DNA of 64,000 nucleotides from Lachnospiraceae bacterium OM04-12BH (lineage in GTDB: Bacteria > Bacillota > Clostridia > Lachnospirales > Lachnospiraceae). Below the pieces are notes generated by a model. The model was not told where the DNA came from. It saw nothing but the letters and a program-made list of their open reading frames with translations, and did not search any database. Position 1 is the stretch's first letter. Each line of letters begins with the position of its first letter. The DNA lies in the NCBI GenBank assembly GCA_003490145.1, contig QULQ01000007.1, positions 1 to 64,000 of the forward strand, in the 5' to 3' direction. Positions 53,421-61,799 of this stretch are shown here, piece by piece. The position numbers and the translations under genes were made by a program.

Positions 53421-54143
53421 ATGAGAATTGCAATTGTGGATGACCTTGCCAAAGAACGTGCATCGCTGCACTTACGGCTTGAGAAGATACTGAACCTTCG
53501 CAGTGTATGTGCGGAGATTTTGGAATATGAGAGCGGGGAGGCATTTCTTGCAGCGGAAAAGGAACAGCAGTTTACTGCCGCGTTTTTAGATATTTATATG
53601 GACGGCATGAGTGGTATGGATGCAGCAAGAGAGCTTCGGAAGATGGATACGGACTGTATGCTGGTCTTTACTACAACTTCTACAGATCACGCACTGGAAG
53701 GCTTTCAGGTGCGGGCCATGCATTATCTGGTCAAACCATTTTCCACAGAAGAGCTGGAACGGCTGACGGATGAGATGCTTGCGAGAAATCCATATCCTGA
53801 CAAATATATGGAGCTGAAGGTGGGTGGCAGCGATATCCGGCTTGGCTATCATAGCATCATTTACGCCGAGCATTTTGCGCATATGATCAATGTACATACT
53901 ACGGCAGGAAAAACAATTTCCACACGCCAGACGTTCAAAACATTCACGGAGAAGCTGAAAGAAGAATCCCGTTTTTTTATATGCGGCCGTGGAGTGATCG
54001 TCAATCTGGAGCATGCCTCTGATTTTGAGAATGAGGCTTTCTGTATGGAAGATGGAAGCCGGATTTATGTCAATAAGGAGCTTCTGAAAAGTGCCAGGCA
54101 GGCATTTATGGAATTTCTGCTGCAAAGGGGATATCAGTCATGA
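53421..54143 (+). CDS. LytTR-family response regulator
   Basis: About 241 residues from ATG 53421 (AAAGGAG 11 bases upstream; ATG 53412 is possible). The receiver domain starts MRIAIVDDLAKERASL, with the phosphate acceptor Asp57 in AAFLDIYMDG and the Thr/Lys switch residues in FTTTSTD and HYLVKPF. The C-terminal LytTR DNA-binding domain (about 135-240) includes YHSIIYAEHFAHMINVHT and FFICGRGVIVNLEHA. Members bind direct repeats and often control secreted or surface products. It is translationally coupled to the kinase gene (ATGA overlap). Repeats upstream suggest that it acts on itself and on the divergent lipoprotein gene. Confidence 0.9.
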   Translation: MRIAIVDDLAKERASLHLRLEKILNLRSVCAEILEYESGEAFLAAEKEQQFTAAFLDIYMDGMSGMDAARELRKMDTDCMLVFTTTSTDHALEGFQVRAMHYLVKPFSTEELERLTDEMLARNPYPDKYMELKVGGSDIRLGYHSIIYAEHFAHMINVHTTAGKTISTRQTFKTFTEKLKEESRFFICGRGVIVNLEHASDFENEAFCMEDGSRIYVNKELLKSARQAFMEFLLQRGYQS

Positions 54144-55459
54144 TAAATATACTTCGTCCAATTCTTGAGCTATCTGTTGTGATTCCCGGTTTACTGCTGG
54201 CATATTTTCCGGTGAAGTCTAGCTTAAAGCAGCCTCCGGGAAAGCTTGCACTGTGGCAAGTGCCACTGGTGCTGAGCCTTTGTATCGGTGGAGGAATATT
54301 CTGCTGGCATTTTCATATTTCCACAGCTGTCGTGCTTATACTGATTGTACTGATTGTGGTCATTCTGTATATCAAAGTGCTTCGGATCTCCATTTGGAAA
54401 TCCGGAACGATCGCACTTTCTGTCTGTGCATTGTTTGCCTGTATGAACAGTCTGGCCAGAGCAGTCAATGCGGTTATTCTGATCCAGAGACAGACGGTGC
54501 AGCCACAGCCATGGTTCTGCCTGTGGGCATGTGTCTTTTATCATGGAATCTGCTGGCTTACGACGGCAGCTGCGTATTATCCGGCTAACCATGCGGCACG
54601 TACAATGGTGGAAGATGACAATTTTGCCAGGACATGGTATGTGTTCTGGATTCTGCCACTTATCTTCATTGTATGTAATTTCTTTATGATTCCACGCTAT
54701 CAGGACACACTTTATGTCGGCAGAGTTCTTCAGGGGTACATCGTTCTTGGCATCACCCTGCTTATCCTTTTGATCTGTTTTTATATGGTTTTTCTGATGA
54801 TGGCAGCCAGTCTGAATAAAAATGCCAGACTGCAGCGGGAAAATCAGCTGCTGGATATGCAGCAGCAACGGTATGAGAATCTGAAAACGGCCATTGAGGA
54901 AGCAAGGCAGGCAAGGCATGATATGCGGCACCATCTGAACCGGATTTCCGCACTGGCAGAAGAGGGTGATCTGGAAGGGCTGAAAACGTATCTGGCACAA
55001 ACTGTTTCACGGATTCCTGACCTGGATATGAGCTTCTGTGAAAACCGTGCAGCAGACAGTGTGATTGGATATTACTGCAGCCTTGCAAAAAGGGAGAATA
55101 TACCGTTCTGCCTGCAGATCGATCTGCCAGAAAAGCTTACGGTTGATGAGATTGATATGTGTCTGGTATTTTCCAATCTGCTGGAAAATGCATTGGAAGC
55201 CAGTCTGCGCACCGCGCCGGACCACAGGCAGATTGAGGTAACTGCGTATGTACACGGGGAACGACTGCTTCTGATAGAGGTGAAAAATGCGTTTGACGGT
55301 GTTATTAAAGAAAAGAATGAGGTGTTTCAGTCCAGCAAACGAAAAGGCAGTGGAATCGGTATCCAGTCAGTACGGCATATTGCCAGAAAAACCGGTGGTG
55401 CCAGTGCTTTTTCTTATAAGGACGGTATTTTTTCAGCAAAAGTCATGTTACATGGATGA
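54140..55459 (+). CDS. GHKL sensor histidine kinase (AgrC/VirS-like)
   Basis: 439 residues. Six to seven N-terminal spans (residues 8-225) form the sensor. A coiled linker leads to the H-box QARHDMRHHLNRIS (His260). The ATPase part has the N-box FSNLLENALEAS and the G-box GSGIGIQSVRHIA. Kinases of this type sense peptides or membrane signals and phosphorylate the partner LytTR regulator. No peptide precursor or AgrB-like processing gene is visible nearby, so the signal is unknown. It overlaps its regulator gene by four bases. Confidence 0.92.
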   Translation: MINILRPILELSVVIPGLLLAYFPVKSSLKQPPGKLALWQVPLVLSLCIGGGIFCWHFHISTAVVLILIVLIVVILYIKVLRISIWKSGTIALSVCALFACMNSLARAVNAVILIQRQTVQPQPWFCLWACVFYHGICWLTTAAAYYPANHAARTMVEDDNFARTWYVFWILPLIFIVCNFFMIPRYQDTLYVGRVLQGYIVLGITLLILLICFYMVFLMMAASLNKNARLQRENQLLDMQQQRYENLKTAIEEARQARHDMRHHLNRISALAEEGDLEGLKTYLAQTVSRIPDLDMSFCENRAADSVIGYYCSLAKRENIPFCLQIDLPEKLTVDEIDMCLVFSNLLENALEASLRTAPDHRQIEVTAYVHGERLLLIEVKNAFDGVIKEKNEVFQSSKRKGSGIGIQSVRHIARKTGGASAFSYKDGIFSAKVMLHG

Positions 55460-55505
55460 TTCCGGAGACAGATTTTTCATTGCCAGATCCTTTTTGAATC
55501 AATGC

Positions 55506-55534
55506 TTGTGGGAAGAAGCAGAAATGAGTATACT
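55506..55534 (+). promoter_or_regulatory. promoter of the pyrC-pyrK-pyrD operon
   Basis: TTGTGG (55506-55511), spacer 17 bases, TATACT (55529-55534), 48 bases before pyrC. I see no PyrR attenuator hairpin set in the short leader. Confidence 0.6.
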
Positions 55535-55581
55535 GATAATAATATGATACAGGGGAGTGACGCAGATACAGGAGGAAAAAT

Positions 55582-56892
55582 ATGCTGATCATACGGAATG
55601 GAACTTTGATCGATCCGGAAGGGCAGAGAACCTTCCGGGGCGATATCTGGATAAAAGATGGACAGATCGCGCGAATCGTGGAAAGGGAAGAGGAAGAGGA
55701 TGGACTTTCAGAGGGCGGACAGGAAGCAAAGGCAGAGGTACCGGACGGGGCAGAGATCATAGATGCCACAGGGCTTCTGGCCGGACCCGGGCTGATCGAT
55801 ACTCATGTGCATTTCCGGGATCCCGGCTTTACTTATAAGGAGGATATCCTGAGCGGCGGACAGGCGGCGAAGAAGGGCGGCTATACAGGTATCGTGCTGA
55901 TGGCCAATACCAAGCCCTGTGTGGATAATGAGGAGACACTTTCCTATGTACTTGCCAGAGGGAAAGAGACCGGGATCAGGATCAGCTCCTGTGCTACCGT
56001 GACAAAGGGTATGCAGGGGAAGGAGCTGGTAGATATGGAGAGCCTGAAGGAGGCAGCAGGATTTACCGATGACGGCAAGCCGCTGCTTTCTGAGGAACTG
56101 GTGGAGGAAGCCATGAGAAGGGCACATGCACTGGGTAAGCCTATCAGCTTCCATGAGGAAAATCCCGCATTTATCAAGAATAATGGAATCAATGAAGGAA
56201 AGGTAGCAGAAGCGCTTGGTATAAAGGGATCTCCAAGAGATGCGGAGATCGATCTGATCAGAAGGGATACAGCCCTTGCCTTAAAGACAGGAGCCAAAGT
56301 TGTGATCCAGCATATCAGTACGAAGGAAGGGGTAGAGCTGGTAAGAAAGGCGAAGGCAGCAGGAGCAGATATCCATGCAGAAGCAACGCCGCATCACTTT
56401 ACCCTGACAGAGGAAGCTGTGCTGGAAAAGGGTACACTGGCGAAAATGAATCCTCCGCTCCGTGAGGAGGAGGACAGAAAGGCGATCTGCAGGGGACTTT
56501 CAGATGGAACGATCGACTTGATCGCTACAGACCATGCACCGCACAGCAGGGATGAGAAGAAAAAGCCGCTTACAGAAGCGCCAAGCGGGATCCTCGGACT
56601 GGAAACGGCTCTGCCGCTTGCAATCCGGGAACTGGTGAGAAAAGGATATCTGACCTACCCGCAGCTTTTTGAACGGATGAGTCTTGCACCGGCAAAGCTG
56701 TATCAGCTTCCAGGCGGACGGCTTCAGGAAGGGGAAGTGGCGGATCTGGTACTCTTTAAGGATACAGAGAACTTCCGTGTAGAGCGGTTTTTATCCAAAT
56801 CGCAGAATTCCCCGTTTATTGGAGAAACACTGCCAGGTGTAGTGAAAATGACCATTTGCGGAGGCAGTATAGTGTACCGGGAAGAAGCGTGA
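55582..56892 (+). CDS. pyrC: dihydroorotase
   Basis: 436 residues, class I length. DTHVHFRDPG holds two zinc-binding His. Later metal-ligand motifs are ISFHEENP, IQHISTKE and ATDHAPH with the catalytic Asp. The enzyme cyclises N-carbamoyl-aspartate to dihydroorotate in UMP synthesis. CAGGAGG precedes the ATG. An inserted Glu/Gly-rich loop near residues 34-55 (EREEEEDGLSEGG) is longer than I expect for the family. pyrK and pyrD follow closely, completing the next step of the pathway. Confidence 0.95.
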   Translation: MLIIRNGTLIDPEGQRTFRGDIWIKDGQIARIVEREEEEDGLSEGGQEAKAEVPDGAEIIDATGLLAGPGLIDTHVHFRDPGFTYKEDILSGGQAAKKGGYTGIVLMANTKPCVDNEETLSYVLARGKETGIRISSCATVTKGMQGKELVDMESLKEAAGFTDDGKPLLSEELVEEAMRRAHALGKPISFHEENPAFIKNNGINEGKVAEALGIKGSPRDAEIDLIRRDTALALKTGAKVVIQHISTKEGVELVRKAKAAGADIHAEATPHHFTLTEEAVLEKGTLAKMNPPLREEEDRKAICRGLSDGTIDLIATDHAPHSRDEKKKPLTEAPSGILGLETALPLAIRELVRKGYLTYPQLFERMSLAPAKLYQLPGGRLQEGEVADLVLFKDTENFRVERFLSKSQNSPFIGETLPGVVKMTICGGSIVYREEA

Positions 56893-56944
56893 AGTGATGG
56901 GAACCGGGTATGCACGCAAGAATACAGAAAGGAACAGACAGGAA

Positions 56945-57730
56945 ATGAGCAGAAAAGCAAAGGTAACCGGACGGGTGCTCAGTCAGAAAGCCCTGGCGGA
57001 AAATATTTTTGACCTGAAGATCCAGACAGATCTTGCAGATGAGGCAGGAGCCGGACAGTTCGTAGGGGTATATCCGAAGGATAAAAGCACTCTGCTTCCC
57101 AGACCGATCAGTATCTGTGAGGTCAACAGGGAAGAGAAAAGCCTTCGTCTGGTGTACAGGATCGCAGGAAAGGGGACAAAGGAATTTTCTTCCTATCAGG
57201 AAGGGGATGAGGTGGAAATCCTCGGTGTTCTTGGCAATGGATATGATCTTACCAGAGCAGCAGGAAAAAGAACCGTGCTTCTTGGCGGAGGAATCGGAAT
57301 TCCTCCCATGCTGGAGACGGCAAGAAAGCTTCATGAGCAGGGAGAGAAGGTCACTGTTATTCTGGGCTACCGGGATGCACAGCTTTTCCTGAAGGATGAA
57401 TTTGAAGCTTATGCAGATGTTCTTGTGGCAACAGAGGATGGAAGCGTCGGTACAAAGGGAAATGTACTGGATACCATGAGAGAGCATCAGGTGGAGGCAG
57501 AGGTGATCATGGCCTGCGGTCCCATGCCGATGCTCCGGGCGATCAAGGCATATGCAGAAGAGAAGAACTGTGATGCTTATATTTCGCTGGAGGAGCGGAT
57601 GGCCTGCGGTGTGGGTGCATGCCTTGGATGTGTCTGCAAGACAACGAAAAAGGACGCCCATTCCCATGTGAATAATGCCAGGATCTGCACAGACGGGCCA
57701 GTATTTGATGCCAGGGAGGTAGAGATCTGA
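56945..57730 (+). CDS. pyrK: dihydroorotate dehydrogenase electron-transfer subunit
   Basis: 261 residues from ATG 56945. Upstream GTG/ATG codons at 56894-56897 would add a tail not expected in the family. RPISIC is the FAD-binding motif, LLGGGIGIPPML the NAD-binding segment, and C-terminal CGVGACLGCVC plus RICTDGP supply the four [2Fe-2S] ligands (Cys221, 226, 229, 248). PyrK passes electrons from PyrD to NAD. Its stop overlaps the pyrD start (TGATG), consistent with complex assembly. Confidence 0.94.
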   Translation: MSRKAKVTGRVLSQKALAENIFDLKIQTDLADEAGAGQFVGVYPKDKSTLLPRPISICEVNREEKSLRLVYRIAGKGTKEFSSYQEGDEVEILGVLGNGYDLTRAAGKRTVLLGGGIGIPPMLETARKLHEQGEKVTVILGYRDAQLFLKDEFEAYADVLVATEDGSVGTKGNVLDTMREHQVEAEVIMACGPMPMLRAIKAYAEEKNCDAYISLEERMACGVGACLGCVCKTTKKDAHSHVNNARICTDGPVFDAREVEI

Positions 57731-58635
57731 TGAATACAAAAGTAATGATTGCAGGAGTAGAACTGAAAAACCCCGTTATGACAGCATCTGGTACCTTTGG
57801 CTCCGGTATGGAATACAGTGAGTTTGTGGATCTGAACAGGCTTGGCGCAGTGGTGACCAAGGGTGTTGCCAACGTGCCGTGGGCAGGAAATCCAACCCCA
57901 CGTGTGGCAGAAACCTACGGTGGTATGTTGAATGCGATCGGACTGCAGAATCCGGGTATCGATGTATTTCTTGACAGGGATGTTCCCTTTTTACAGAAGT
58001 ATGATACGAAGATTATCGTCAATGTCTGTGGAAAAACAGTGGAAGATTATCTGGAGGTTGTGGAAAAGCTGGGAGATGCACCAGTAGATATGCTAGAGAT
58101 CAATGTTTCCTGTCCAAATGTCAAGGAAGGAGCGATCGCCTTTGGGCAGAAGGCGGACTGTCTGTTTGATATCACATCGAAGATCAGGGCAAAGGCAAAG
58201 CAGCCGGTGATCATGAAGCTCAGTCCCAATGTGACAGACATCGCAGAAATGGCAAGGGCAGCGCAGGCAGGCGGTGCAGATGCGGTTTCCCTGATCAATA
58301 CGATCACAGGTATGAAGATCGATATCCACAGAAGAACATTTGCCCTGAAAAATAAGACCGGCGGACTTTCCGGTCCTGCGATCAAGCCGGTGGCAGTCCG
58401 TATGGTATACCAGGCAAGTCAGGCAGTGAAGATCCCGGTGATCGGAATGGGCGGTATTGCCAGTGCGGAGGATGCGATTGAGTTTATTCTGGCAGGAGCC
58501 AGTGCGGTGGCAGTGGGCGCCATGAATTTCGTAAATCCTTACCTGACAGAAGAAGTGGTAAGCGGAATTGAAGCCTACATGAAGCAGTATCAGGTGGAAA
58601 ACCTGACCGATCTGATCGGAGCAGTCAGAGAATAA
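57730..58635 (+). CDS. pyrD: dihydroorotate dehydrogenase, class 1B catalytic subunit
   Basis: 301 residues. VELKNPVMTASGTFGSG begins the FMN barrel, NVSCPNVKEG has the catalytic Cys of class 1B enzymes, and SLINTITGMKIDI plus IGMGGIASAEDAIEFILAGA bind FMN phosphate. It oxidises dihydroorotate to orotate with PyrK and NAD. The start overlaps the pyrK stop by one base. No orotate phosphoribosyltransferase or decarboxylase follows, so the remaining pathway genes are elsewhere. Confidence 0.96.
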   Translation: MNTKVMIAGVELKNPVMTASGTFGSGMEYSEFVDLNRLGAVVTKGVANVPWAGNPTPRVAETYGGMLNAIGLQNPGIDVFLDRDVPFLQKYDTKIIVNVCGKTVEDYLEVVEKLGDAPVDMLEINVSCPNVKEGAIAFGQKADCLFDITSKIRAKAKQPVIMKLSPNVTDIAEMARAAQAGGADAVSLINTITGMKIDIHRRTFALKNKTGGLSGPAIKPVAVRMVYQASQAVKIPVIGMGGIASAEDAIEFILAGASAVAVGAMNFVNPYLTEEVVSGIEAYMKQYQVENLTDLIGAVRE

Positions 58636-58641
58636 AGCAAT

Positions 58642-58671
58642 GTCATAAAGAACCTTCCTGCGTCATATATT
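58642..58671 (+). promoter_or_regulatory. candidate sigma-E (mother-cell) promoter for sipL
   Basis: GTCATAA (58642-58648) and CATATATT (58664-58671), spacer 15 bases, resemble the sporulation sigma-E pattern (-35 ATA-type, -10 CATAnnnT) more than sigma-A. It lies 31 bases before the GTG start. Confidence 0.5.
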
Positions 58672-58701
58672 TAGAATAAGTATACGCAGGGAGGTATTTT
58701 T

Positions 58702-60261
58702 GTGGAATTATTGAAACGAAACATACATATGGATTGCCGGAAATGCAGCGCATCCATGGAGACAGCTTTAGAAAAGGATCATAATATTTCCGATGTGAGA
58801 CCGGACGCTGTGCGGATCATCATGGATAAGGGAAATGTAGTGATAGAAGAGGTCAGGGCAAGGGAGGATCGGGCTTTTATAAAGGGGAAGCTTCAGTTCC
58901 AGATTCTTTATGCGACCGATCAGGAAGGAGAAAGTGTAGCTGTAGTGGATGGGGAGGTTCCCATTGACGAGCAGATTTATCTTGCCGGTCTTGGCGAGGG
59001 TGACTCAGTGAAGGTGGGTGCGGTGCTGGAGGATCTGACTACCACACTGATCAATTCACGCAAATTCAATGTGCAGGCGCTTGTCATGCTGAAGGCGGTA
59101 TGTGAGGAGCTGAAGGATGAAGAAGCGGCCGTTGATGTGGCAGATAGTGGTGTAACGGGAACAAATGAGATTGAATACCGGAAAAAGCCTTTATCTGTGG
59201 CAACAACAGTGATGAAAAAGAAGGATATTTTCAGGATGAAGGAAGAGGCAGAGATACCGGGAAGCTTTCCTAACATAGCTTCTCTGATCTGGTATGATAT
59301 CCAGCCTGCAGGTGTGGAATTCAAAATGCAGCAGGATAAGATCACTGTACAGGGGGAAGTGCGGGTTTTCTTTCTGTACAGAGGAGAAGGGGAAGGAAAG
59401 GTGTGCCACTATGACACGGTGATTCCTTTTGCAGGAGCGCTGGATTGTGATGGTTCCAGGGAAAGCATGATTCCAGATATCTGTTGTCTGTCAGAGGTGC
59501 GTGAGGTGGCAGTACGGCCTGATTTTGATGGCGAGGAAAGGGTTTTTACTTTTGAGCTGGTACTGAATCTTGAGATCAATGCCTGTGAAGAGGAAGAGCT
59601 TGAGATCCTGTCGGATGTTTATGGTGTTGTAAAGGAAGTGGGTATAGAAAAGAAGAAAGGAAGCTTCCGAAGGTTCCTGACTAAGAGCAGTGGGAAAATG
59701 AAGCTTGCAGAGCATCTGACGCTTCCAGAGGAAGAACATGCTGGAAAGGTCTTATATACAAGGGGAATGATCCAGCTTGAGGAGCCGGCATACATAGAGG
59801 GAGGTATTGCGCTCTTTGGAGAAGCAAAGCTTCAGGTGATGTATGAGGATGGTACAGAGAAAGGAAATCTGTACAGCAGAAAGATCAGCCTGCCTGTGCA
59901 ATATGTTCTGGAGGCAGAGGGAATTGATGAAAGCTGCACCTTCCAGGTGGATGCAGATCTGGAGCAGATTTCGGCTTCTATTGTGGAGGGCAGCGAGCTG
60001 GACTGCAAGTGTGTGGTATTTTTCCATGCACATATTTACCGGGCGTGGACAGAGGATATTATTGAAGAGATCACTACCAGTGAGCTGGATAGTGAGAAGA
60101 TAGAGGGACTGCCATCACTGGCTGTTTATGTAGTACGGGAGGGTGACAGCCTGTGGGATATTGGAAAGCGGTATTATGTGCCTGTGGCAGCCCTTAGGGA
60201 GGCCAATGGTATGCCCGGAAATGAGATCAAGGCTGGTGACCGGATTTTGATTATACGATAA
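58702..60261 (+). CDS. sipL: SPOCS/DUF3794 and LysM protein, SipL-like spore coat assembly factor
   Basis: 519 residues from GTG 58702, with AGGGAGG seven bases upstream. Three SPOCS (DUF3794) beta domains occupy about 30-460: VVIEEVRAREDRAFIKGKLQFQILYATD is the first, with similar blocks near 185-290 and 340-450. A C-terminal LysM (474-519: VYVVREGDSLWDIGKRYYVP) ends it. In Clostridioides difficile, SipL binds SpoIVA and helps assemble the spore coat around the forespore, and it is made under sigma-E. This is the best evidence here that the organism sporulates. A tandem hairpin array follows directly. Confidence 0.88.
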   Translation: MELLKRNIHMDCRKCSASMETALEKDHNISDVRPDAVRIIMDKGNVVIEEVRAREDRAFIKGKLQFQILYATDQEGESVAVVDGEVPIDEQIYLAGLGEGDSVKVGAVLEDLTTTLINSRKFNVQALVMLKAVCEELKDEEAAVDVADSGVTGTNEIEYRKKPLSVATTVMKKKDIFRMKEEAEIPGSFPNIASLIWYDIQPAGVEFKMQQDKITVQGEVRVFFLYRGEGEGKVCHYDTVIPFAGALDCDGSRESMIPDICCLSEVREVAVRPDFDGEERVFTFELVLNLEINACEEEELEILSDVYGVVKEVGIEKKKGSFRRFLTKSSGKMKLAEHLTLPEEEHAGKVLYTRGMIQLEEPAYIEGGIALFGEAKLQVMYEDGTEKGNLYSRKISLPVQYVLEAEGIDESCTFQVDADLEQISASIVEGSELDCKCVVFFHAHIYRAWTEDIIEEITTSELDSEKIEGLPSLAVYVVREGDSLWDIGKRYYVPVAALREANGMPGNEIKAGDRILIIR

Positions 60262-60274
60262 GGAGAGAAAAAAT

Positions 60275-60975
60275 CCAAGGGGCGGGGCACAGGAGGAGAA
60301 AAGAAGCCATGGTGCCCCGCCGGGAGGGGAAGAGAGAAGAAAAAACCGAGGGGGCGGGGCACAGGAGAAGAAAAGCAGCCGTGATGCCCCGCCAGGAGGG
60401 GAAGAGAGAAGAAAAAACCGAGGGAGCGGGGCACAGGAGAAGAAAAGAAGCCGTGGTGCCCCGCCAGGAGGGGAAGAGAGAAGAAAAAACCGAGGAAGCG
60501 GGGCACAGGAGAAGAAAAGAAGCCATGGTGCCCCGCCGGGAGGGGAAGAGAGAAGAAAAAACTGAGGGAGCGGGGCACAGGAGAAGAAAAGCAGCCGTGG
60601 TGCCCCGCCGGGAGGAGAAGAGAGAAGAAAAAACCGAGGGGGCGGGGCACAGGAGAAGAAAAGCAGCCGTGGTGCCCCGCCGGGAGGGGAAGAGAGAAGA
60701 AAAAACCGAGGGAGCGGGGCACAGGAGGAGAAAAGCAGCCATGGTGCCCCGCCAGGAGGGGAAGAGAGAAGAAAAAACCGAGGGGGCGGGGCACAGGAGA
60801 AGAAAAGAGGTCGTGGTGCCCCGCCGGGAGGAGAAGAGAGAAGAAAAAACCGAGGGAGCGGGGCACAGGAGGAGAAAAGCAGCCGTGATGCCCCGCCAGG
60901 AGGGGAAGAGAGAAGAAAAAACCGAGGGAGCGGGGCACAGGAGAAGAAAAGCAGCCATGGTGCCCCACCAGAAGA
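60275..60975. repeat. 72-bp tandem repeat array (about 10 copies), each with a hairpin
   Basis: Copies begin at 60275 (71 bases), 60346, 60418, 60490, 60562, 60634, 60706, 60778, 60850 and 60922 (partial). Spacing is exactly 72 with substitutions only. Each unit holds GGCGGGGCAC, about 21 bases, then GTGCCCCGCC: a 9-10 bp GC stem. It then continues with a nearly pure purine stretch (GGGAGGGGAAGAGAGAAG and A6). Read on the minus strand each unit is a GC stem followed after seven bases by T6, which is terminator-like. Because 72 is a multiple of three, long open frames appear on both strands (60309-61130 plus; 60115-61023 minus), but these are composition effects. Confidence 0.9.
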
Positions 60976-61005
60976 AGAGTGAAAAACTTCAGATGCAGCA
61001 AAAAA

Positions 61006-61037
61006 CAGGGTGCCGTCTGGCACCCTGCTCTGTTTTT
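61006..61037. terminator. bidirectional terminator
   Basis: CAGGGTGCC (61006-61014) pairs with GGCACCCTG (61019-61027); T-runs lie on both sides. It ends the minus-strand gene and any transcript from the repeat array. Confidence 0.8.
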
Positions 61038-61057
61038 ATTCACTGTACAGATGCTGC

Positions 61058-61684
61058 TTACTGTACTTCAGAAGTGGTATCTGCATTCTGCTTTCTCATA
61101 TCATCGAAGCCCTTTAATACGGCATCATAGGTCTTCTGACAGATATCGGGAAGCTGGCCGCCCCAGGTTTTCTGAGCCTTTTCGTAGCCTTTCTTGAAAG
61201 CTGCCTGCATAGCATCGATCTTATCGGGATCTCCACCGGTTAAAGCGGTAGCAAAATCAAGAATTCTCTGTGAGGTCTGAGATACACCCCAGTAACCATC
61301 ATCAGCGATGTCAGCCTGCGCCTGTGCTTTGGTAGCGGCATCTACAGTGAAATTTCCACTGGAAAGAACACTCCAGATGTCATTGGCATTATTGTAGACC
61401 TTGCCCTGACCTATGAGAATCTTTTCTACAAGGCTCTGTAACTGAGAAGTTCTCTGCTCTGCATCAGCCTTTAGCCGGGCAATCGTAGCAGTATCAGGCT
61501 TGTAAGTTTTCTTGGTTGTGGTTGTAGTAGTAGTTTTCTTCGAAGGCTCATATACCGCAGCGGTATCTTTTTCAGAGGTCTTATCTGACACAGCCTTCTC
61601 AGATGCTTTGGTCTGTGCTGTCTTAGATGCTGCAGAGTAAGTACTGTAAGCATCAGAAGCACCGGTAATTCCGTTTACACTCAT
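61058..61684 (-). CDS. conserved protein of unknown function behind a sigma-D-like promoter
   Basis: 208 residues from ATG 61684, chosen for AAGGAGGGTG upstream. The frame is open a further 29 codons but covers the promoter. The N-terminus (SVNGITGASDAYSTYSAASKT) is low-complexity and Ser/Ala/Thr-rich, with a poly-Thr stretch. The C-terminal 90 residues are conserved-looking: DDGYWGVSQTSQRILDFATALTGGDPDKID, then KTWGGQLPDICQKTYDAVLKGFDDM. I recall similar C-termini (DUF5610-like, sometimes named hydrogenase-4 component G) in flagellated bacteria, but I am not sure. No signal peptide. A role in motility is an inference from the promoter alone. Confidence 0.7.
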   Translation of the reverse strand: MSVNGITGASDAYSTYSAASKTAQTKASEKAVSDKTSEKDTAAVYEPSKKTTTTTTTKKTYKPDTATIARLKADAEQRTSQLQSLVEKILIGQGKVYNNANDIWSVLSSGNFTVDAATKAQAQADIADDGYWGVSQTSQRILDFATALTGGDPDKIDAMQAAFKKGYEKAQKTWGGQLPDICQKTYDAVLKGFDDMRKQNADTTSEVQ

Positions 61685-61739
61685 TTTTACACCCTCCTTG
61701 GTTTCAAAATTAATCATGAAAAGCCTTATCCTAATAATA

Positions 61740-61766
61740 TAATCGGCAGAATGGAGTATTTTATTA
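61740..61766 (-). promoter_or_regulatory. candidate sigma-D (FliA-type) promoter
   Basis: On the minus strand, GCCGATTA (61747-61740) matches the sigma-D -10 (GCCGATAA) in seven of eight positions, with TAAT (61766-61763) 15 bases upstream against TAAA. It is 56 bases before the ATG at 61684. Confidence 0.5.
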
Positions 61767-61770
61767 ACCA

Positions 61771-61799
61771 TTGACAGGAAAAGCCAGATTGTATAAAAT
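61771..61799 (+). promoter_or_regulatory. promoter of ispE-gntR
   Basis: Perfect -35 TTGACA (61771-61776), 17-base spacer, TAAAAT (61794-61799). Confidence 0.65.

Noticed and set aside
55535..55581. PyrR or UTP-sensing attenuator ahead of pyrC
   Set aside because: The leader is under 50 bases and holds no terminator/antiterminator hairpins.
56816..57739. 307-residue minus-strand ORF
   Set aside because: Lies entirely antisense to the end of pyrC and all of pyrK, whose assignments are secure.
60275..60975. Possible CRISPR array
   Set aside because: Units are contiguous 72-bp copies without variable spacers, and no cas genes are present.
60115..61023. Minus-strand 302-residue Pro/Ser/Phe repeat ORF and its two out-of-frame companions
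   Set aside because: All three minus frames are open because the repeat unit is 72 bases and lacks stop triplets. The ORF also runs into sipL antisense and has no convincing start.
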